From assembly GCF_000313135.1 (NCBI RefSeq), contig NW_004457604.1, positions 1-33,598 of the forward strand: a stretch of DNA of 33,598 nt. The letters are read 5' to 3'. The notes under the pieces were generated by a model, which made no database searches, was not told the DNA's origin, and worked only from the letters and a program-made list of their open reading frames with translations. Of the stretch, positions 10,988 through 20,489 are shown one piece after another; within the stretch, counting starts at the first letter, position 1, and each line of letters begins with the position of its first letter. A program made the translations under genes and the position numbers. Origin of the DNA: Acanthamoeba castellanii str. Neff (lineage: Eukaryota > Discosea > Longamoebia > Acanthamoebidae).

Positions 10988-12102
10988 ATGCAGGCGTTGA
11001 AGCTCAAAATCAACAAAATAAGGGCTCGCGCATCCTCGCCCCCACCCAGCCCGTACGGCGCCTTCCCCTCTCTTCTCCAAGCCTTCTTTATTCTCCACGT
11101 TCTCGGTTTCTTGAACAAGTTGTGTAAGAGTCTTGAGTCAACCTGCGCACTATCCAGGGCGCCGGTGGTCCCCGCGGCAGCACCGAAGGTGCGGCCGAGC
11201 AAGTTTGATGGACCGGTGTTCGCTGCGCTGCTGGAAGACCTGAGAAACGAAAACGGAGCAGGCAAGAGCGAAAGCGAAAGCGAAGGCGAGAAAAGAGCGA
11301 AGAAGAGCGAAGACGACGGAGCAGGTCTGGAGCGGAGCGGGGAGGACGCGGGCACGGGAGCGGGAGCCGGACGACGCCAGCGCTGGGCGAGGCCTGCTGG
11401 GGAGGAGGAGGCGAAGAGAAAAGCGGAGAGAGACGAGAAGAAGACGCGACGGCGAAGCCTAGGCGTGTTCTTGGAGTCGGGCAGGCGCAGCGGCGAGAAC
11501 GATCTGCGCTCGCTGCTGGCCGGGCTCGGCAGCCCACGCACACCAAAGGCCGACGTATCCAAGGAGAAGGCCAAGTCGCGCAGGAACGAAGAGCGACGAA
11601 GAGCGAAGGAAGGCGAAAAAGAACGAGCCAAGGTGGAAAAAGAGAAAGAGAAGACGAAAGCAAAGGACAAGGGCAATAGCAGGGAGAAGGGCAAAGAAAA
11701 GGAGACGGAGGAGGCAGCAGCTGCAGAAAGCGAAAGGCCGATCAATCGAACGCGTCGAAGGAGTGCGAGCATGGATCGGCTGGGCTTGTCGCATCGCAGC
11801 TCCGTCTCACCCTTGGGCAAGGGCGCCAAGTCGGACAGCGAAGACGATCGGGCCAAGCGGCAGCGGAACATGGCGGGGAACGAGAGCCCGAACGTCATTC
11901 GACGGGAGGAGGAGGCGGCGGATGTCATCAAGAAGCCGAAGGGGCTGTCCGCCGACAGTTGGCGCGAGTCGGGCGCCGCGAGCGGCGAGACGGCCAGTCG
12001 GCAGGTGTCGCGGAGTCAAAGGAAGAACAGAAACATCAACAGCGACCACGCCGAGGAGCAAGCCTGGGAATGCCTTGATCTCTCCAAGCGGTAACGGCTG
12101 TG

Positions 12103-12176
<74 letters not shown>

Positions 12177-15100
12177 CCTCTGACCTCAAGTGTTTCATTT
12201 GATGGATGTCAGGTATCTTGATCACTGGGCTGTGGAGGAGCTGTGCCAAGTGTTGATGACCAACACCCGAATCAAGCGACTCCGTTTGTCGAAGAACAGG
12301 ATCGGCGATGAGGGCCTGGACCACCTCAGCGCCATGCTGAGCCGCAACACCACGCTCACCACCCTCGACCTGCGATTCAACAACCTGACGTCGGAGGTGT
12401 GGACCACCGATTTCATTTCTCTCATTTTCCTCCAACCCAAACGGTGCATTTCCCCTCCATTTCCCTCACTCTCTTTTCGCTTGTTCACAACAACAGGGAG
12501 TGGGCCGGCTCTTGTCGAGCATCGAGCGATCGAACGTGACCTTGACCACGCTGCTCGTGAAGGAGAAGGAGGACGAAGAGAGCGAGCAAGAGGGCGTGGC
12601 TGCAGTGGGACCCGCCACCGCGTATCGCAAGCGTCTCCAGAGAGTGGTCAAGTCCAACCGCAGCTTTCAGAAGGTGAGTGACTCACTCATTCGCCGTCAT
12701 CGTCTCTGGGTGCGACTCCTAAACGGTGCCCGGCACAGGTGTTGAGCGGATCTGCGTGCAAGCTCCGGGTATCCCGGCGCGGCCTCTCCGAAGCTCACCT
12801 CCTGCTGTTGGCCAAGTGCACCTGGCTCGAGGCAATCATTTTTAAATCCTTTATCATAATTCATTCATTCTGCTGCTGCTTATCGTTATTATTATTGTTA
12901 TTATTATGCATTACTATTATGATGAGGATTACTGTGATTATTATTGTAAATTCTTTACTAATGTACCTCTCATTTTGCAGGAGCTAGACTACTCGGGCAA
13001 TGCGCTCGAAACGGTGCCGTCGCAGATCGGTCAGCTGCGGCGATTGTGCGTGCTCAACCTCTCAGAGAATCGGCTGCAATCGCTGCCACCGTCGCTCGTC
13101 GATTGCACGTCGCTGGTGCACCTCCACCTGGCGAACAACCTCCTCACCGAGGTCCCGGCATGCGTGATTAACTTGCCCGCACTCAAATCACTGGTACAGT
13201 TTCCTTGTGACTCTTTGTGTGCGGTGTGCGTGCATGTGCGGTGTGCGTGTGCGTAGTTGCAGTGATGATACAAGTACCGATGATATAACGCGAAGAATGA
13301 TTCGCTCAAGAAAAACTTCATCTGAAACACGAAGAGCTTAGCCTTGAGTCGGTTGTGATTGACATGTCTGGAGAGCTGACGGTCTTATGCACGTAATTCT
13401 ATTGCAGGACGTCTCCAACAACCAAATCGCGTCACTGCCGCGACATGAACTCCTGAGCATGACAGGGCTGCGCTCGTTGCTCGTCACAGGGAACCCCTTC
13501 ACGCAGGCACGTCCCTAGCTCTCACCAACACTCAACACCCAACACTGCTGACGTGTACGTACACGTGCTAACGACAACTGACCAACCAACGCTAGGAGAG
13601 TGCCGTCCCCTCGAACGCTCTTGATTCCAGCGGCTCGAGCCTGCTCCGCTACTTGCGGGAGCAGAGCGCGTTGGCCGACTTCAGCACGCAGGCCGTGTCG
13701 ACACTCAACCTCATCGTGTTGGGCAACGAACGTACGCGCCCGCACCATTATCCCACTCGCGCACACCACCTGCAAACTCACCAAACGTGTCGCCCCTCCC
13801 CAATCTCTTTCTATGCACAGGGTCGGGCAAGACGACGCTCATTCACCACTTGATGGACGTCAACAAGCAGCAGCGGGTCATGCGACATCGGTCGCTGGGC
13901 AAGGACCCAGTCGAAGCTCTGCAGACTCTGTCTCCCTTTCTCGATATTCAGGTATCAGCCACTTTTTTGTGTGAACTCTTTCCCGCCCCCTGACTAGCTC
14001 ACACAACCACGCGCTGTTGGCTGAATGGACTCGGGTGCGGTGTGCAGGATTGGGAAGTGAAGAAGGCAAAGAGCGAAACGGCGGTTCGCTTTCGCGTTTG
14101 GGATTTTGTCGACTATGTACGCCCTCCTGCCCGATGGTGCCCCCCCGCTCTATTTAGCCTCAGGTGCTCATCTTGTTCTTGTTTGGTGACTGGCTGGCGT
14201 CGCGCAGGACACATACTACCCGGCACACAAGTGTTTCCTGGCCAAGCGGAGCATTATCATTGTTCTCTTCGACCTTTCCCTTCCGTCGCGAGTACGTCGA
14301 TTCATTGCTTGCATGACCAAGTTGAGTGTTGCAGACGAGGCAAAGTGTTAAAATAACGTGTCACGTCCAGGCTTCACAACTCGAATACTGGCTGCAGTCC
14401 ATACACGAAAGCAAGGCTGAGGTAAACACGCACACACGCACACACGCACCACCGCACACGCACACGCACACGCACAGCTTACATTCTTATTGTGTGTACG
14501 TTTCCAGGGCACTCCGGTGATCATCGTGGGCCGATGGGGCGACGCCCCGGCTGGCACCGGTTACCGGGGCACATCGCAGGCATCGCAGGCTGCAGAAGCG
14601 GCACACAAGCTGGTGCCCAAGTTCAAGTCCCGCTTTCCGCACATCGTCACCCATCTCATCACCAGCAGCAAAGGTGCGTAGTTCTGTGTAGTGCATGCGT
14701 ACGTGTGCGCGTGTGTTCGTGTGTGCGTGTGCGCGCGCGTGGCGTGGCGTGGCGCGTGTCGTGTCTTGCTACAATGGAATGTTAACCACGTTTACCGCCG
14801 CATCGCAGGCAAATCAGTAGCCCGGCTGCGGGACAAACTGTTGGAGCTGGCGTTTTCGCTGCCCTTTATTCCCGACTCCATCCCGTCATCGCACGTGCGC
14901 CTCCAGCTGAAGATCGAGAAGCAGTCCCGCTTCAAGCCCTTCTTGAGTCTCGATGTACTCTCCCCCCTCTGCACACGACACACACCCGACACACACACAC
15001 ACGCGGAAAGGCTCACTAGCTACGGGCCATTGGTGAACGCGGCAGGAGTTCAAGGGATTGGCGCGGCAGTGCGGCGTCGCCACGGACACCTCGCTGGAAG

Positions 15101-15913
15101 TGGCCGTACAGTGGTTGAAGGAGATGGGCTCGATCATCTACGTCGGCAACCACCGCGGCAGCGGCTCCAGGTGCGGCAGCAGCCGCTCCAAGAGGCGCGT
15201 GGCCCCTGTCGCCGCCGCTGCCGCCAACATCAGCTCACCACCGTCGCAAATCTCGTCGTGGCCCTCGACCTCATCGTCGTCATCATCGTCATCACCCTCC
15301 TACTCGTCGTCATCGACCACCACCTCCTACACCACCGACGACCCGTCGGCGCCGGCGCCGGCATCGGCTCGCGCCAGGCGGAGTCCCCTCCCGCGCCTGA
15401 TATCAGGCGAGGAGGAGACCCGGCTACTCAACGACTTCATCATCGTCTCGCCTAAGTGGGTGCTCGAGGCCATCGGCGCTATCACGTCGGCGCGGCACAC
15501 CTACCTGTCGTGCCGGGGCGAGGTGACCTTCGCCACGCTCAGCCAAAAGATATGGAGCGCTGCCGCAACGTTTCCGGTCCAGTCGCACTTCCCGCTCGCC
15601 CGCGTGCTGCACGAGTACGGCGTGCTACGGCTCATCGACGCCACGACCGACGCCGCGAGCGGGGCCAACACTACTGCGTCTGCGGCGGCGGCAGAGATCG
15701 TCGACGGTGGACAGGTGGAGGCGGGTGGGATGAAGGTCGGCCTGACGCTACAGGCTACTACTTCTACCCATGTGGCCCAGCCGATGAGGAATTTGGGCAC
15801 CCTGGTGGTCAAGTGCTGGTGGATGGAGGAGTTCGAACACGCCAGCGACATTCGACGGTACCGAAGACACTCACCTCCCTACTGTGATTCCGACCTGTGA
15901 TCGCGCTGACACA

Positions 15914-15990
<77 letters not shown>

Positions 15991-18900
15991 ATAGAGGCGG
16001 AACGATCGTCAGCTTAAAGAAGGCGACCACGGTCAAACGCGTGCTCGAGATTCTGCAACTCGAAAAATACATCCCCGTCCTGCTCGAGCACGTATATGAC
16101 CCACCACAGACATACACATACACCCGCACTCGCGCGCATTCTCTTCATAACTCGAATTCCATTTCCCCCCTCTGTTGCAGGAGGTCACGTTCAAGTCGTT
16201 CATTCTGCTCAACGAAGATGATCTCAAGGACATGGGGATCCCGACCGGCCCGCGCAAGTCGCTGCTGGCCGCGATCGAGGTGGTCAAGAAGCACTCGCCG
16301 TTCTCGCTGGCCATTCCTTCGTCGTCGTCGCCGGCGACGACAGCGACGGCGAGCGGGCCTCGTTCGCCCCCGCGCAGCCCATCGCTGTCGACGCCCGAGC
16401 GCATACGACTCGAGGACCTCAAGCACCACGTCGACAAGAAACCGTCGAGCCCCCACAGCCCTTCTAAGGTGGCTGACGAGAGCGGCGGCGGCGGTGCACA
16501 GGACGTGGGCGCCGCCACGGGGACGGGACCACACGACCGAGTCGACAAAAGGCGACAGCAGCGAGGCAAAGAGCGAATAACGCGAAAGCGAGAGAGCGAA
16601 AGCGGCGAGCACTTCACGAAGCGAAGGAGCAACAAGGAGCAGGAGGTAGTGGAGCAGGACGACGCGCACATGCGCCTCGGCTCGGCGGGCGGCAGCCCCG
16701 GTCGACGACGCGCCCACTCCTCGCCGATCATGCCCGTCCAGCTGCTAATCGACTCCTCCTCGAACCTCGCCACCCGCTCGCCACCATCGCCGACCACCGC
16801 CGCGCGGGGCAAGCGCTTCGGAATTAAAAACGCGCGCAAGTCGCTCGAGCGCCGCCTCCACAACCTCATCTCTCCCGGGCGAGAGAGCGACGGCGACGGC
16901 GGAGACCTGGCGCAGCAGCAGCAGCACCCGCTGGGCCGGCACTCGGCGGGCGGCAAGAAGGACCGGTCCGCGCGGAGCAAGAAGGGCGTGCGACTGGCCA
17001 CATCGGACTCAACCACGCTGCTCTCCCATTCGACGCCGTCCACGGCTCGGCTCAGCTACGCCGCGGCGATGGCCTCGCCGCCGACCTCGCCGACGTCGGC
17101 TTCGTCTTCGTCGTCGTCGCCATCATCATCGTCGCCTTCTATGCCTCCGCTCTCACTTTCGCTCTATCCGAAAACGGCCCAGGGGCTGTTTTCGTCAATG
17201 TCTGTGCCGACCACGCCCACGAGCAGCTTGCCCAAGTCGCGCGCCACCGCATCGTCGCCCTCGCTCGCACAGTACTCGTTCGCCTTGTCGCCCTTCCCGT
17301 CGCCGCTGGCGTCGCCCCTCACGTCGACCTCGCCGCGCGTGTCGCCCACCTCCTCGCCGCGCTCTTCGTCGATGTCGTCGTCGCCCGCCTCGTCTCCCTA
17401 CGCTTCGCCGCGGTTCGACCCGGAGACGCCCAGCAGCGTCGGCGGGCCGACCGTGCAGTTTGCCGTGGGCACTGCGGTGCCCCAGCTGCCGCCGCTGCAC
17501 TACTCCGCCATCAGCCCCTCGCCCTCGCCCTCCACCTCCGCTACCACACCAGCGATCCCTTCCTGCTCTTCGTCTTTCTCTTCGGCATCGGCGGCCGTGA
17601 CGTCAGCGGCGTCATCGTCGTCGACGTCGTCGCCTTCGATTCCGGGCCTTCACCTTCAGCTCTCGTCACCTTCTTCGGCCAACGTAGGCGCCTCGTCGCC
17701 GCTGTCGCCCGGCTCCTACAGTCTCATTCTCAGGGTGCAGAAAGAAGACAAGGACAAGGACGGTAGCGCCGCCGGCAACGGCTGCAACGGCAACGGGAGC
17801 AGCATCGGCGGCGGCGGCGCTAGCAGCAGCAAGGCCGAGGCTCGGAGCGAGCTCAAGCGCGCGTCCACCCGCCTGCCGGTCCCCTCCACGGTACGCCCCG
17901 CCCGTCTTGTCTGGGCCTGTTGAGACGGCATTGGCTGATCTCTGTGGTTGTGCAGCCGAGAGCCCACGGCACGGTGACGCCTCGCGCTTCGGTGGGAACG
18001 CCGACCCAGCGTCAGCCTTCGCCACGGGTTCGCTCATCCGCTTCGTTCTTATTTCTGTTGTTGCTGCTGCTGCTGCTGTTGGCTGGTGTGCAAGTGGTTG
18101 ATGTCCTCCCTTCACTCTTTCTCTCTCTATCTGGTAGCCGTCGTTGAGTTCGGTGGTGAGTGAGGCCAAGGACAGAATGGACGAACCTTCGAAGACGCTC
18201 AGTTTCGACAACTTTGACATCGTCGACAGCGGCATGCAGTTCCAAACGGTACGTTGTCCCCCCCCCGAAAGGCTCCCTCGCGCTTACGCGGTTCCCTGTG
18301 CTGTGCTAACCACCCTTGGCCGTTTTACTACTACTGCAGAGAACGACTAAAGAGCGATGGGAGATCGAGCCCTCCGAGTTGGAGTTCATTCGTGAGATCG
18401 GCCAGGGCGCCTTTGGCGTCGTGTGGCTCGTACGTGCAATCCCCATTCCTCAAATGACTGCGCTGCGTGTGTGCGGTTGTTGTGCGTGTGCCTTGGGCAA
18501 CAAACGTGGTAACGACAACGTCACGTTGCAGGCCAAGTGGCGCAACAGCGAGGTGGTGGTCAAGAAGCTCTTCTCCGACCAACGGCTCTCACCCAAACAG
18601 CTCAAGGAGTTCAAGGGCGAGGTACGACAGCTTCACCCCTTGCATTCCGAGACATTCTTTTGCTGCGGCAATTTGCCCGTTATTGACTCTGCACCCAATT
18701 CACCCTCTTCAGGCCAACATCATGCTGCGCCTGCGCCCCCACAAGAACATTGTGCAGCTCATGGGCGTGTGCCTCCACCCGGTATGCGCGCAGCTCGCAT
18801 TCCTCATCGTTCACCCGCGTGGCTGGCATTGCTGACATTCCATTGGGGCTACAGGACAACCTGAGCCTGGTGGTGGAATACGTGCCGCTGGGCGACCTCT

Positions 18901-19803
18901 GCTCGCTGCTGCGCCGGGAGCCGCTCTCGCTCTCAGTCAAGATCCAGCTCCTCATGGGCACCGCGGCCGCGCTGTGCCACCTTCACCAGGAGAACGTGGT
19001 CCACCGCGACCTCGCCGCCCGCAATCTGCTGGTGACGCTGGCCAACGGCAACTACGAGGTCAAGGTGACCGACTTCGGGCTGTCGCGCAAGTCCAAGGGC
19101 ACCTACGAGTCCTCGACCGGCTTCGGGCCGCTCAAGTGGATGGCGCCCGAGTCGATCCACCCCAAGACCAAGCTCTTCTCCAAGGCCAGCGACGTCTGGG
19201 CCTTTGGCGTCGTCATCTGGGTACCCTACTCTACACCTCCGCGCAGCAATGCGAGGAATGTAACCTTGGTGAGCGCCTTTCTCAACCGTTCGCTTCGCTG
19301 GCGCTGCACAGGAGATACTCATGGACGGCGAGGAACCCTTTGCAGACATGGAGTCCATCGACGCCGGAATGGTGCGTGTTGCGTTTGTTTTTTTTTGTGG
19401 CACACGTGTTTGCGCCATGTGTCGTGCGTACTGTGCGTCGTGTGTCGTGTGGTGTCGTGTGGTGCCGTGTTGTGTTGCGTGAGTTGGCTAACCCGGTGAG
19501 GAACGACAGGCGATATTGATGGGTGAACGCCTGGCGATTCGGGAGGAGTGGCCACCGGAGCTGCAGTCGCTGATGCACGAATGCTGGGCGGTGGTGCTGA
19601 GCGAGCGCCCGGCCTTCGAGGACATCTACAAGCGTCTCGAGACCGCGCTGCTGCGTCACCACGAGGAGGTCTCCGCCGGCAACACCGCCTCGCCCGTCAC
19701 CAGCGTCTGCCCTACGACAACTACCCTGGCCTCTTCGTCCTCCGCCTTGTCCTCCACACCGACTACGGACAGCGAGAAACGACAGCGCCCTCCTTCCCCT
19801 TGA
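10988..19803 (+). CDS. ROCO-family protein kinase: LRR-Roc-COR-SAM-kinase
   Basis: Twenty-four exons close in frame at about 2140 residues: 10988-12090, 12213-12396, 12497-12673, 12739-12831, 12981-13193, 13408-13506, 13596-13731, 13821-13951, 14048-14116, 14208-14291, 14371-14421, 14508-14673, 14809-14954, 15046-15857, 15995-16091, 16181-17890, 17956-18027, 18138-18248, 18340-18429, 18532-18621, 18713-18781, 18855-19220, 19312-19371 and 19510-19803. A charged Lys/Glu/Arg-rich region comes first, then leucine-rich repeats (about 365-625), Roc (about 655-830; P-loop GNERSGKTT), COR (about 884-1150), SAM (about 1160-1230) and a 580-residue Ser/Pro-rich linker. The kinase domain (about 1830-2095) has GQGAFGVVW, VVVKK, HRDLAARN, DFGLSRK and WMAPES, so it looks active and TKL-like. 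Switch II reads WDFVDYD instead of WDFxGQ. ROCO proteins are large cytosolic signalling GTPase-kinases. The start is uncertain: codons before about 11158 have weak coding character and may be intron or UTR. Introns at 12832 and 13507 are GC-AG. Confidence 0.9.
12104..12175. repeat. (TG)n microsatellite in the first modelled ROCO intron
   Basis: About 35 TG units on the coding strand fill more than half of intron 12091-12212. This is one of the two longest pure dinucleotide tracts in the window. Confidence 0.97.
15915..15989. repeat. (CA)n microsatellite between the COR and SAM exons
   Basis: About 37 CA units on the coding strand run to within five bases of the acceptor at 15994, taking the place of a normal polypyrimidine tract. 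The tract is complementary to the TG tract at 12104-12175 of the same transcript. Confidence 0.97.
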
Positions 19804-19828
19804 TGCTTGATGGCGCCCCCCCCCCGCT

Positions 19829-19836
19829 TATATAAA
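19829..19836 (+). promoter_or_regulatory. TATATAAA box between ROCO kinase and tRNA
   Basis: A perfect TATATAAA lies 26 bases after the ROCO stop codon and 109 bases before the tRNA. It could belong to a small transcript that includes the hairpin at 19914-19928 (stem AGCCT/AGGCT, followed by TTTT), or to the ArfGAP gene, though its ATG is about 650 bases away. Function is not established. Confidence 0.35.
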
Positions 19837-19944
19837 GTGGTGCCCCGTTTTGGGTCCGGCTCGCCGGAATGAGAGACAGCGGGTACCAAGCAGGGAGTCG
19901 CTGAGTTTCTGTAAGCCTCTTCAAGGCTACATTTTAACAGGCAA

Positions 19945-20016
19945 AGCAGAGTGGCGCAGTGGAAGCGTGGTGGGCCCATAACCCACAGGTCGATGGATCG
20001 AAACCATCCTCTGCTA
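19945..20016 (+). tRNA. Initiator tRNA-Met (CAT)
   Basis: Seventy-two bases form a complete cloverleaf. The seven-base acceptor stem is AGCAGAG with CTCTGCT, and A is the discriminator base. The anticodon loop CCCATAA sits on a stem with three consecutive G-C pairs (GTGGG/CCCAC). The T-arm loop is ATCGAAA, with A in place of the usual T at position 54. An A1-U72 end pair, the three G-C pairs and A54 are the known marks of a eukaryotic cytosolic initiator tRNA. No intron is present and the 3' CCA is not encoded, as expected for a nuclear gene. The internal A box (GTGGCGCAGTGG) and B box (GGATCGAAACC) should drive RNA polymerase III. Confidence 0.97.
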
Positions 20017-20022
20017 ACGTAC

Positions 20023-20029
20023 TTTTTTT
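20023..20029 (+). terminator. Pol III terminator (T7)
   Basis: Seven consecutive T residues begin seven bases after the tRNA, which is the usual RNA polymerase III termination signal. Confidence 0.85.
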
Positions 20030-20489
20030 CCACTACCTTGTTTAGCGACTTAGCACCTCAAAGAATTTCAAATATTACGCTGGTGGCGGTTGCTGCGCGA
20101 GACGAATCAGGAAATCCTTTCATCAGGAGGAAAGGAAAGCAGATACCAACAGTAGCACTTACTCAGTGGTGCTTCTTCTGCGGCTGATTGAAAGGTATGG
20201 TCCATGTGCGAATAGGAACAGGATTTTCCCATTTACCGCAGCCATTTAGCCCCCCCCCCATATTAATCTACGACTGTTTCTTCTTTCACGCGCACTTTCC
20301 CCTCAACTCCTCTTCATCTCCTTGCTGCTCTCCATCAACGATTGATCTGAAACCCTGTCCAACTCCAACCTTCCCCACGCTGCCCGTGCGTCCGCCGTTG
20401 TATGCGCCGTGGCACCAACGTTTCTTCTTTCGTGTCGTGCTTTGTGCACAGTGTGAAAGGCTGCAGCGTTACGGCTCGCTGGCGTCACC
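20030..20489. other. Upstream region of the ArfGAP gene
   Basis: About 460 bases lie between the tRNA terminator and the ATG at 20490. A short C-run (about 20251) is followed by a pyrimidine-rich stretch (about 20270-20400). The region presumably holds the ArfGAP promoter and 5' UTR. I found no convincing extra gene or TATA box close to the start. Confidence 0.4.

Noticed and set aside
10711..11931. 406-codon minus-strand ORF rich in Ser, Phe and Leu
   Set aside because: It is antisense to the Lys/Glu-rich first ROCO exon; Ser/Phe/Leu richness is the mirror of AAG/GAG codons.
12104..12175. TG tracts as possible telomeric repeats
   Set aside because: They are simple dinucleotides inside introns with coding exons on both sides, not a chromosome end.
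15858..15900. ROCO gene ending at the TGA 15898-15900
   Set aside because: The COR exon instead splices at 15857 in exact phase to the SAM exon at 15995, so the stop is intronic.
15897..16580. ORF starting with poly-His/Thr repeat
   Set aside because: The repeat is an intronic CA microsatellite read as codons. The real frame enters at 15995 through the acceptor at 15994.
9600..16620. Recurring AGAGCGAA words in several places
   Set aside because: The word and its complement occur in unrelated contexts, mostly Lys/Glu/Arg-rich coding sequence, at a rate that low complexity can explain.
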